Shown: positions 42,420-54,000 of the stretch, in pieces
How the letters are laid out: the number at the start of each line of letters is the position of its first letter
Numbering within the stretch: position 1 is the stretch's first letter
Assembly: GCA_018292915.2 (NCBI GenBank)
Contig: JACVVK020000373.1
Coordinates: 247,501 to 311,500, forward strand
DNA length: 64,000 nucleotides
Direction of reading: 5' to 3'
DNA from: Batillaria attramentaria
Lineage: Eukaryota > Mollusca > Gastropoda > Batillariidae
Program-made: the position numbers and the translations under genes
The notes under the pieces: generated by a model
Database searches by the model: none
The model's input: only the letters and a program-made list of their open reading frames with translations
Told to the model about the DNA's origin: nothing

Positions 42420-43990
42420 GGGAAATTACTAGAAGGCTTTACAAAAGAGGAACGTTTTAAGATTGCTCTTAAAAACAGATAGTGTGGGCGCATTTCTCAG
42501 ATGTGCCGGCAGGGAATTCCAAAAGGTTGGTGCAACAAATCTGACAGAGCGCTCGCTAAAGGATTTCAGGTTCCCCTTGGGAATTTTGAGAAACCTCTCG
42601 GTCGACGACCGTAGGGTTCGTGACGGTTGACAGGTGACAAGTGAAGCTGAAAGGCATGGTGGAAGGGTGCTATCAGAACTGATGACAAAAGGCCAGAACA
42701 GAAATTTTATACTGAAGGCGGAAATGGACTGGTAGCCAATGGAGCTCTCTCAGAAGCGGTGTTGCATGCTCTCGCTTCCGTTTGCTCAGCACTAAACGCG
42801 CAGCGCTGTTCTGAACTCTATGAAGGCGGCCTAACTGTTCAGCTGGGGGTAAGCCACTGCTGAGTTATAGTAGTCGAGGCGTGAGGTTATGAGAGCAGTA
42901 ACTAATTTTACACTCTGTGAAAGGTACGGTCGGACTGATGCAATACCGACGTCTGAGTTCAAGAAAACAGGCACTGCACACACTGCTGATGTGTTCCTGC
43001 ACAGAAAGCGACCGATCAATCCAAACACCAACTGAGATACTTGACGGATTTCAGGAATAGTATGTCAGAAACCATCAATGAAGACAGAGTCGCTGTTCAC
43101 CAGAGTGAGACGTGAAGGAGCACCTACAGGCATAACTTCTGTCTTGTCGGTATTCAACATGAGCTTGTTGGTATTCATCCATGTCAGAACATCGCTGATA
43201 CAGGACTGACTACTCGTCTGGGAAGAACTGAAGTCTGATGGTTGTGCACTCTGTGACCGTTCATCTCGGTATCATCTGCATATTTGTGAAACAAACAGTC
43301 ATGGGACAAAATCACATCTGACAAAGGTTGACAGTACAAGGTGAACAAGACGGAACTCTGAGGTACCCCAAAGACAAGGGGACTGAGAGCTGAAGACCTG
43401 CCATCAATGACGACAGACTGAGATCGGTTGTGTACATAAGGTGAGAACCAATAAAGTACAGTACCCCTGATGCCGAAGGTAACATCAAGCCGTCAAAGCA
43501 TAACGATGGAATGATCAAGCGTGTCGAATGCTGCGCTGAGGTCCAGCAAGGCAACCAAACACACAAGTCTCTCGTTGGATAGACCCTCTAGGACACTCAG
43601 CGTAGCAGTCTCCCTGCCGTGATCCTTCCGGTATGCTGACTGGTACACTTCTGCAAGGCTGTTGTCAGACAGATGTTTCTGCAACTGTTTCAAGACGACT
43701 TTCTCTAAGATTTTTGAGATGAAAGGAAGGTTCGAGACAGGACAAAACAGGACACTGCAATCCAGACTGGGCTTGTTCAGAAGAGGGGTGACAATGGCCT
43801 TCTTGAACTGCGATGGAAAAAGAGCTGTTTACAATCGCTGTTATCAACGGAACAAGGTCGGACAGACAATCTTTTGTGACGAGAGAGGTTGGGATGGGGT
43901 CGAGTGAGCAGCTTTTGGTTGGCGACTTCATAATTAGTTCGAAAATTTCCTGCTCTGAAACAGGAAGAAACTGACAAAAACATGGACCAT
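42420..43990 (-). pseudogene. Frameshifted LINE reverse transcriptase (CR1/L2-like)
   Basis: Reading leftward on the minus strand: KSPTKSCSLDPIPTSLV (start of RT) near 43931, MKQLQKHLSDNSLAEVYQSA, then LVALLDLSAAFDTLDHS near 43690-43495, and later VKLVTALITSRLDYYNSAVA near 42900. This is the order expected of a CR1/L2-type RT and its C-terminal extension, but in several frames with stops. No intact open frame survives. The 3' limit near 42420 is approximate. Confidence 0.8.
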
Positions 43991-44590
43991 CATATTAGCG
44001 AATACAGGTGGGTCGGAAAAACGAGAGTCAACGTCATCACGTAGTTTCTGTACCTTATGGGAAAAGAAATCACAGAAACGCTGCGGCAGATGAGACCGAG
44101 GAACGTCAGAGGGGGATGCTTTAGTTCTAGCTAGTTCACAGCTCTAGGTAGGCAGATCTGTGTCGATCGTTGCCCCAGGAAGGTCACACTTACTGATGGT
44201 GTGTGGGGAGGGTTAGGTTTGGAAATGTTCAGCCCACAAAACTTGAAAACAAAAATGCAATTCTGAATTCCGACACATAAAACTTCGCACCACGTGAATG
44301 TAATGTGTTCATGACCAGTGTGTGAGACGATGTGTTTCACGTGAGTGTGCGTACTGGGTTCAGTTCACGACGCTCTTGACTGAGCCGATTCAAGAAATTG
44401 GGTAAAGTGCCTATACAATACTCAGTTGTTATTATTAAGGGTTAGGTTCATTTGCCAATGTCACCCATGGCTGAATTTGTGCACTGTGTTGATGCAGTGC
44501 TGACAACAGTCGATGTGCAACGGCTGCAAGGTACGTGATGCGTGTGTGCTGCACATGGACACACACTGCTGGGAATGGAAGAATCTGTTG
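43991..44590. other. Intergenic stretch without recognised gene
   Basis: No domain or repeat structure is recognised; the short frame at 44131-44340 has no features of a gene. Confidence 0.4.
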
Positions 44591-44598
44591 GTGCTGGA

Positions 44599-45580
44599 CT
44601 AGACTAACTGCCCTTGAATGACCGATGCCACTTGCATCTTCTTTGCTGTACTGTTTTTATGGTACGGTTTCAAGCTGTGGATGCTCCTGTGCCCAGCCAC
44701 GTTCATAATGTCTAGTGGGCTGTGATCGGCCTGTGCCAGAATTGTAGCGCCAGTGGCTCGAATGGAGTGGTTTGGGTATGTCTTGGTCAGGTGGCAAGCT
44801 TTGCTCAAGCTGGGCATGAACTGCTGTAACCTGTTGGCCCCCATAGGTCTGTGAGTGTACCAGACAGGATCTGATTCCGAGAACTCTACTTTAGGGTACT
44901 GCCAAAGTCTGTGGCAGTCCGGGCTGAGCTTAGACAGGTATTTCTCAAAACTCCTTACTGGACAGTTCTCATCTCCCGTTTCTACGATGATGCCACTGTT
45001 TAAGGCCTCATCCCGACCAGGACGATTCTTGGGCAGTTCATCAGCTGATCTGACGATGACTCGCTTCCCAGATCTGCCTTCAGTCTGAATTTGAAATGTT
45101 GTCTTTGTCATGTTTTCCATGTGTTCTTGGCCTTTTTGAAAGAAAAACAGCCTGATGTCAAACTGTACCTTGTTCAACAGTCCCACAGGGGTGCACGGAG
45201 ACAAATGCTCAGAGGAGTACAGCTTTCTTAGGTCTTCAGCACTTATGACCTCAGTGTGCCTGACATGAGCTTTGCCTTCTGCCTTTATTTCCTGCATTGC
45301 TGATCGAAACAATGCATTCGATCTGTCAAAAGTAGAGTCTTTTGTGATGTCGAAGTGCTTGTTAAATGGCGGGCCTTGGAGGTACCGGTTCAATGCATAT
45401 CTAAGAGATGCCAATGAACGCCCACGATACAGTTCGCCTTTCACCGTCCGGGCTTCTAGGTAGAAATGGCCAAGGACCTCACAGAGCTGCTCAGGGGTGA
45501 AATCTTCGAAATTTTCATTTTGTCGTTTCTCGTAGAGGTAGGCTCTCAAGGCCCTGGCAGCCTGTGCATTAGCCCGCTGT

Positions 45581-45611
<31 letters not shown>

Positions 45612-46065
45612 TGGTGTAAACCTTTTGCATCATTATTTGACCAAATTGAAGAATTATGGTACTGAACCCCATTTATATCTTGTTGAAAGACAGTTTGGGC
45701 AAAACAGCCCTTTCTGTTGCAATAGAAATTTTTTTGTAACGAAAGTTCATGATATCAAGACTTATCAGAGAATCTAGATAACTGCAGTTGCATGGACTGC
45801 TACGTGCTATTGTCTTCTATGCACTCTGATAGTAACTGCGCTGACACTACTATTTAGTACTAACCTTGTTACAGCTAGAGTCTTTGCATCTAAAAAGAAT
45901 CGCTAAAGTACACATACCAACCTGTAATGTAAAATAGGCAAAATATGCTTACTTTCGTACTTTCAGCAGTAAGACATTGTTGTCTCTCATTGGCTACAGT
46001 TTGCTGCACAAAGAGTGGGTTGTGTCCCATTGCAGACCCTTCTATTCCCTCCTGTGCTGCATCCT
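44599..46065 (-). CDS. Crypton-type tyrosine recombinase domain protein
   Basis: Two minus-strand exons are supported: 46065-45953 (DAAQEGIEGSAMGHNPLFVQ...) and 45576-44599, joined in phase with acceptor TTTGACAG and donor GTAAGC. The second exon encodes a core-binding-like helical region (ALRAYLYEKRQ...) and a DUF3504/Crypton-type tyrosine recombinase catalytic domain. It has NHSIRATG (H-x-x-R), AGHRSIH and the tyrosine in LKPYHK, spaced as in the family. A likely first catalytic arginine is in DIRLFFF. These domains occur both in Crypton transposons and in domesticated genes (ZMYM, QRICH1 and KIAA1958 types). No element ends are seen, which favours a host-type gene. The upstream exon must end in phase 1; the exon at 51952-51836 would fit. 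Confidence 0.75.
45582..45612. repeat. A-rich tract in recombinase intron
   Basis: Plus-strand A run with two G; on the minus strand it is the polypyrimidine tract just before the recombinase exon acceptor. Confidence 0.7.
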
Positions 46066-46314
46066 CTGCAAAGTTGCAACCGTGAGTCTTACTTTTAGTG
46101 GTTTTCTAAAATAAAAAGCCCATTTTCATTCTACAGTTATATATGAGTCCTTCTTCAGTACTGGTAGGAAAATTGGAAAAGGGGTCTTTTTTTAAAAATA
46201 TGGGATAGAACATCAGCCATAGATTTATTTTACACTTAAAGTGTTGCTCTATAAATATTTGAAAAGAAAAAATGGATTGCACAAACCGTTTAACAGAAAT
46301 TGACTGTTTTTTTT

Positions 46315-46356
46315 GTTGTTGTTTTTTTTTTTTTTTTTTGGGGGGGGGGGGGGGGT
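46315..46356. repeat. Poly-T then poly-G tract
   Basis: T run of about 20 followed by about 17 G, the same arrangement as at 26460-26510. The surrounding interval 46070-47069 has no recognised gene. Confidence 0.85.
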
Positions 46357-47069
46357 CCACAGCGTTGTGGATGCTTCATTGGGACACTAAGAGTGAAATA
46401 TCTTTTGAAAAATTCCAGATTAAACATTGATTTCTTTTAGAAACACATAGTACAGAAACAAAATACCAATTAAAACCAAAATTAGATGGAAAATTGCAAA
46501 ATTTTGATTTCAGGAACAAGTATTATAGTGGGACACTGAAGCATCTGCAACCAAACAGTTTTTTATTATATGACAAGAAGAGGAGCATGGACTTGGCATT
46601 TGCAGTGTTAAACATACTTTTGCTTGTTGTCTTTATTGTCTTTGATAGATTTATGAATGCATGGATTTAAGTTGTGAAAGAAAGGAAAAACTTTGAAGAG
46701 TTGCGGCGCTTCACGGGACACCAACCACATCGCGTCTTAGCAAAAAACTTGTGTTTTTCTTCAAAAGCTGTTTGTAAAGGAACTAGTGTGGTTCTTTTAA
46801 AAGCTTCTTTAACCACAGAATAAAGAATTTATTTGAAGAATTGCGCTAGCGGTTGCAAAAACCAGCATGCGGCCAGCCGAATTGGTACAGAAATCGGTAA
46901 ACCAGTTGCAACACCCGGTATACACGGTGTTCTCACACATACATACACGTACGTACGCACCCAAAAATCACAACTGGTAAACTGTAAATGTAACTGGTAG
47001 GCTTTACTGAGAGCAGCAAAAATAACTGACATTTCATGCTGGTTAACGCGAACCCTGTATTTCTGGCAT

Positions 47070-47990
47070 CTATTTTAAGGAACAGGGTGGCTGGATGATC
47101 TTTGCTTCATAAAATTGAGTCCGGTTGTTTGAAATCGGGGTCAACTGGAAAACGAGCTGGACAGGTGAAGCTTTTGTCAAAAACTCCTGCAGGTCCTCCC
47201 AGCCCTTCTCAGGCAACGATGGCAGGAACCACAAGCGGCCTCTGGGTTTCCAAAATTCCACTTGAACGAAGCCCTCGTCCTGGGCTGTCTGGATGACCTG
47301 TTGAAGGAAACTGTACATTAGACACATCTTTCATTTTAATAGAATAGATTGCATGAAGTTCTGGTAACCAGTGAAGAGAATAGAATACAACAATACAATC
47401 TCTCCTGGGCGATCACTCCTTTGAGACTACTACCGTTTAAAAATCAGTATCACAGTATCATCAACACGAAACAGCTTTTGACATCTTGAGCAACCACTTA
47501 TTCCAGACCGTTTTTTTTTCTGGCAGAAGGGGAAGAATCTTTTTTTTAATCATTCTCGATTATGCAAGCAGAACATACCTGGCAAACATAATCCTTGCCG
47601 TCATCCCAGACAAACTTGTGAAACGACCCTGGCTCTGGAACTGTTGCTGTGTGGGACCCATCTCCGTCCTCAGCCCCTTGTTCGCCGCTGAAAAAAAAAA
47701 TAAAAATACACAATATAAAATGAGATCATCATCTTGATCCTTTTCTTTTTTTCCATTGAAGAGGGAGAGTCAGTACAGTTTGCATTCTCTGTGGTGCAAT
47801 CGGAAGTGCTTAGCGCACAATTTATGTAACTCACTGTGGAACACCAAATTTACTTCACAGTAAATGGCACTGCACTAACATACATTCTATCAGATGATCT
47901 TTACCTATCAAGGAAGGCTGTGTTGTGGACGTCTTCCTCGAGCTCCTCTTCCTCGACCTCAATGTCCGCTGTCATGCTGTCCGCTATCAT
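47070..47990 (-). CDS. Acidic hypothetical protein, three exons
   Basis: Exons 47990-47905, 47687-47579 and 47297-47070 have GT-AG sites and compatible phases (2, 0), giving 140 aa. The N-terminus is very acidic (IEVEEEELEEDVHNTAF). The C-terminal 100 residues look folded, with FHKFVWDDGKDYVCQVIQTA, FWKPRGRLWFLPSLPEKGW and FQLTPISNNRTQFYEAK. I do not recognise the family. It may be its own gene or the 3' part of a longer transcript from the same strand; exon 48237-48056 ends in phase 0 and could splice directly to the last exon. Confidence 0.5.
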
Positions 47991-48055
47991 TATAATTTTT
48001 GGGCTATAAACCCCTTACCAGAATCCTCCCCCCCCCCCCCTTTTTTTTGACTCAC

Positions 48056-51000
48056 CTTATATGCCGCATATTTCACTGGATCCTTTTTCAGGTTTTCACG
48101 GTACTTCCGTGACCGTAAGGTAGACAGAGGCACTCCTACTGGTGGTGGTGGTGGTAGTGGTGGAGGAGGAGAAGGAGGAAGGGGCTCTGTCCGTTGGCCA
48201 GCTTCAATGCGGGAAGACCTCCGTGGTACATCCATAACTGCAAGAAAGTGAAAAGATAAATTGATTGATAGTGTGAAGCATAAGAAACAAAATGAATAAC
48301 TACTAAATCTTTTCATTACTCAATGTCTCTAATATTCTGACACAAATGACAAACATTTGCAGGAAAACATTGCAAAAAATATGCCATTTACTGATTGTCA
48401 TGATACTATGATTGGATTGTCATGATTATATGAGCCTGTGACAGAAGGTGGACTTCTCCTTAAACGCCAAGCATTTCTGCCTAGTGTGTTATTCATCATT
48501 ATTACAGTGGAAAGGCTGGTGTAAAGGAGACGAATGACACAGGCGATCTCAAACATCTATTTTTTCGTAATATGTATTTTAGAACCCAAAGCCCGATTTC
48601 AGATTAGTTTTTCGTTTATAGCGTGCATAGACATAAAATACCCCCATGACAAGACTTTGTACTGAGCGCTTAGCTATGATCTTTCAGAAATGCTATATTT
48701 TCCTGTGTCATTTGTTAACTTTACACCATGAGCATATGGTGTAATGGGTACAAAAATGTCCAATCAGACCTCGGAATCAATGGTTATCAAAATGAGATGC
48801 AAGTGCAACACACTGCCACATAAAGTTCTTTGATTTCCAGCGCTAAAAACCTACTGAAATTGTTTAAAATTGACATTAGAATAAAAACGAGACCATAAAG
48901 ATTGGTCGTTCGTCATGTGTCATTCGTCACTTTCTGTAAATAGCTTACACCATACCTTCAAAGGATCACAGCATCTTCACTATTCGCCACAAGTCAAAAC
49001 CACGCGGTTGGTGTGAGTCTCGTGACCTCCCACAAATCCTGCTTTAGCGTGGATGCTAAATTTTAATAATTTAGTAGAATTTTATCAGCAAGACTGTCAT
49101 TCGTCAGTTTCTTACACCAAAAAATTCTCGAAAAAGATCAGTAGAGTATTAAAAGTTACCATGCGTTTATCAAACGAAGTTTGGTGCGTGTACCATGGTA
49201 CCAATTTGTGACGTCACAGGGCAAAGGTTAAACTTCACTTCTGGCATGTTCGGCGGCAGACAAGTGTTTGGAGGCTTTTGAATTTTCTGGTTGATGCTTG
49301 CGCCACGGGTAACAAACGACTCCCGCAATTTTCGAGCGCCGCAGCTAATAAACAGCAAGTTTGTTTTGATTTTTTTAATTGGGCTAGAAAAAAGTGATCT
49401 TTTGTCAATGTAATCACTAAATCAGGGTACTTGATTCAGATTGCAGGCCGAGATTCTGAATAGCATCATGTGAAAGATAGCTGGGGTCGGGTTGTCCATT
49501 TTCAAAGGCAGAAATTTCGCATTTTTCGACTCGAACACACACAATAAAAACATCAAACGGTACAGTTTCTACAATAAATTTATTTCCACGTCATCTAAGG
49601 TTTCTTGTAAACACACAAATAAAACCCATTTTGTAAATATTGCTTTACTTCTGTGATAATTGATGACAAAAGTACACTACCCCTCTCGTGCTGACGTTTT
49701 GGCATTTGGTCACATGGTAATTTTTTTTCCCCTTCAATGACCACTCTCAATCATTACTGCCATTAGATAGTTCACTGGTGACTTCCATGCCACTTTATAA
49801 AAATGAATAGTTCATTCTTCAAAGGCTATTGTATAATGGTTGAACATGATAAGGGACATGGGGTATACATGCCACCATGTCCCCTTCCAGTTCGTAATGT
49901 TCAACTAGAAAAATCTCTCCTTGTACATTTAACTACAACTTACGGTGGTTCCTTGTCAAGACAAAATGCCAGCGCTACTGCTCTGAGCGTATTCTGTATC
50001 AAATTTTGAGACTAGAAATCTATACTGAAAGGATATTTGAGTTTTTTGATTAATCGTGATTCAGGACGTGACATCCCAGGTACAAAATCGTAGCAGTCAC
50101 AAGAAAAAATGGTTTGGTCGTACCAAACCATGAGGTGATTGAAAAGCTGTTTGGTTAAAACAATGCCCATCCATTGATCTACCTAAAATCTCACAGGAAA
50201 CGAAGAGGCAGACAGACTGGCCAAGTCTGGCAGCAGAAAAGAGCAACCCCAGCAGGCAGTCTCCTACACAGAAGCCAAGACTCTGGTAAAACATCAGTAC
50301 AAGACAATCTGGACGGCGCAACACAATCCCCCATCTAACGACCAGATGCCACAGCTCCAGCGTTATGAACAGACCACCATCTTCAGACTACGAACTGGAC
50401 ACTGCAGACTGTGTGCCCACCTGTGCCGCCTTGGGCTGTCACACTCACCAGACTGTCCGTGCGGAACAGCCCCTCAAACCCCGGAACACATTCTGCAGTC
50501 CTGCCCCCTTTTCAAAGAAGCAAGGACACAACACTGGCCGAACGGAGCCACACTGGCAGAGAAACTCTGGAGCAGCAAAACAGACCTCTTGAAGACCACT
50601 GCTTATATAAAGACCACAAACCTAATAATCTGAGGCGGAGTCCAGAACAGGGAACGCAGAAGAAGATCTACCTAAATGAACCCTTAAAAAAAACGTCAGC
50701 AATGACTGAAGATGGGAAAGTACACCAGAAACCTGCATGATACTTAATGTGTGTTGGTACATGACGAAATTACTATCCGGTGACGTGACATTGATAATCT
50801 TACCTCCTCTCGTTCTCGGCAACCTTTTTCCAAACTGAATGCCATGAACACGTGCACATGACCCACAAAGCTCGGCAAAATGTGTACAGATTGCGAAACA
50901 AATCACGTGTGAATCAAAATCGGGAATTAGTCGTACGTGACTTTTGGACATGAAAACATATGCTGCTCCCAAAACTCGAAATAAACTTAGTTAGCAAAAG

Positions 51001-54000
51001 CAAATGTACATTTAATTAGGTTTCTTGCGCAGAGGAGTGATATGCAAATGAGATTACATAAAAACTTTGAATGAGTAGGTCATGTTGATGCAGGAAAATG
51101 GGGTCAAGATCATACGCGGTCTGGGACACGATGCATCATGCACGACATGTCACTTTTTTCAGGTGAAATAATAAATTCATGCTATTTAAGTATTTTCACC
51201 CCTACCTTTGTTGATACCTTTTAGATGTATCCCAAAGGAAGTAACATAAGCAAGCATGGTGAAATACACAACTGAAGTCTGACACACACACCACCAAACA
51301 GCCACCGGCAGATTTCTCGCACTTTTTTGCAACTTCCGAGGATAGTTATCCACACAGAAGTGTGAAGTTGTGATATATCTATTTCTGCATGCAAAATAGT
51401 TTGAAAAAACAACACACAATATATTTATCCCTCATTTACCTTTCAATTCACACAAGTTCAACAGACCGCAGCCTCTCTCCACCTTCTGTCACAGGCTAGC
51501 TCATATGTCTTGTCTAATGTGAGTTTTGATGCTGTCCGAGGGTTTTGTCACAATTTTAACATTTACAGCTGTCAGCCAATCAGCTGTTCACGTTACTCTT
51601 GATTTTGCAATGCTGTGTTAATTATAATATATCATGTATTGCATGGTGGAAAACTTGAGCAATGATGGGTTGGAGTTGCCAGAATACAACCAGGAGAGAG
51701 AGGGTGGGATTACTTTTTGTGTTGAACGTGGTGTGTACTCAACTGTGTGGCCACCTGCACTGTCTGGTGTGTGTGTCCACCCCGTTGGGTAGAGAATTTT
51801 GTAACAGCATTGGAAAGAATTGGGCATCGCCTTACCGTGCATAGGTTCCTCTGCCGAGTCAGTCTCACTGTCAGTCTCACTCTTCTCAAAACATGCATCA
51901 TGGTGTCCCTCTTTATCTCCACCTAGTGCTGCTGACTCAACCTCTGTATTCTCTGCAGAGAAACAGTGTCAGTAAAATTAATCAAGATCAAAACTACATT
52001 TCTCAACAGCCACATGCACACTGTGACGCGTAAAAAGCTGCACAAACAGATTTTAATTCCAAAGAGTTCATGTCTTCTGAGACACACTCCTCAAACAGGA
52101 ATGAATAATAATAATTAAAAAAATACCGATACTGACAGCTCAAAAATACTTTCTAGTTCTACAATTACACTGGCTGACTTATCCTGCATTTTTTTTTTCC
52201 AACTAGTTTAAGATCTTGGCTGGTTTCCCAGTTTCGGGTTTCTTCCTCTTTGTGATACATGTACATATAAATTTACATTTTAGCCAATCCTAGCTACTAT
52301 CAATTTCAATTTGAGAGCAGTATAACCGGACTGGAGTGAGTGGGAATTCAGAAAGTGTTAAAGTACACTGTCTGTACTGACTACTGGGTCCTACTAATTA
52401 CATGCACATACCACTGAAAATGCCTTAGTATCAATGTGAAAGAAACAGCAACACACGCATCAATGATGGCGGAAACAAAAGAGGTAAAACAAGTTCCGTC
52501 CGGCAACAAAATTCAAATCAAGGTTTCCCTGCCAGAATGTATGACATGTATCCCTCTTCTTTAATTAATCTGCATCAGTACACGTAGTACCGTCTGGCAG
52601 GGAGCTCTTGAGATACATTTTGTAACGAAACCACCATCAACCTCAACAACAAACTTCACTTACAATGTTTTAACTTAAAACCTCCTCGAAGTCTTTCGGT
52701 TTCAGTCTAGGTTAACCCTCAGTCAATTTAGCATCCTATTCCTAACTGTAAACCTTTGTCTGGTGCTATCATATCTGGCGGTGTTTTGATGTATCCAGTA
52801 TTTGTGACCCGTTCTCGTGAAAGAGACCGTAAGTCGCGCTAGGCCGAACGCCGCTACAGGCGAAAAGAGTGCCGGGGGTCAGTATGGCCGCCTTGTGAGT
52901 AGCCTACTTCAACTGCTGATATCTCAATTTTAGTAGTACAGCTTTTGTTCTTATATTGAATCAAACTGCATAACCAGTAGATTGCAGTGATATACATATC
53001 TCAAAATTGATAATTTTCGACTTGTGGTCCCTTTTGTGAGAACGGGTCACATTTAGTAATACCTGTCTGTTACAATAACATGTACTGCATGTTTCTCCAG
53101 CCTGGATACGCAGTCTGCACGCACCCCTAGGTATGGGGAATGAGCATTACCTGCACCGTGTTCAGGTATGGGTTCTTCTGCCACGTCAATCTCAATCTTG
53201 AAAAAGTCTGACCTCTCGGCTGGCTCTATCTTTGGCCTGATCCCTTCAAGCCTGGAAAACAACACTCTGGATACTGTAACTGCTTAATTTCAATAAAATG
53301 CACTGTAGTCATCAAATAAGACAGTCAGTTTCTGCGGAGAACAAGAATGTTTTTTTTTTTTTTGCTGCTTTCAACTCTTCACCAGCTCCAGTGGTATTCC
53401 TCCCAGGTCATGGATGGAATCCACTGAGAGCTTGGAAGTTGAAGCAATTTAATTATTTTTATCAAATGCAAGATGACAGAGATGAAAATGATGGTATGAT
53501 GATGCTACTGTATATGTTCATGTGGTTTGGAACTGCAGGATAGGGATGCATTCCCTGCTTCCCTGTCATAAATATCCCTAGTGTTAACCAGGCCCACTGT
53601 GTACTCATCCACATCATGAGATGTGTCATACCAAGGGAAGCGCACCCAAAGGTGCACCTGTGAAGTGGGCGGATCTCGGCTGTAACGCAGCAGCCTCGAT
53701 CCCCATTGGGCCACACCCACTGTGGGTAGGTGCTGACCAAGGTAGGTGGGGAGGATGTCTGTTCAAACACTTTGAACATGTGAAACAGGCAGTGATGTGG
53801 CCAGGGCTCGGACATCGGACATAGACCGATCAAAATGGGAAATGTCCCATCGTTTGCACCCCAGCTAGGACATTTGTCCCACTGATTCACAATGCTGGCG
53901 GACATTGTCCCATTCATTCATGTTTGGCTCGGTCATGCCATTAGAGTTTCATGGCAAGCAGCATTACTCTTTCAACGATGCGAAAATGCGATAGTCACAG

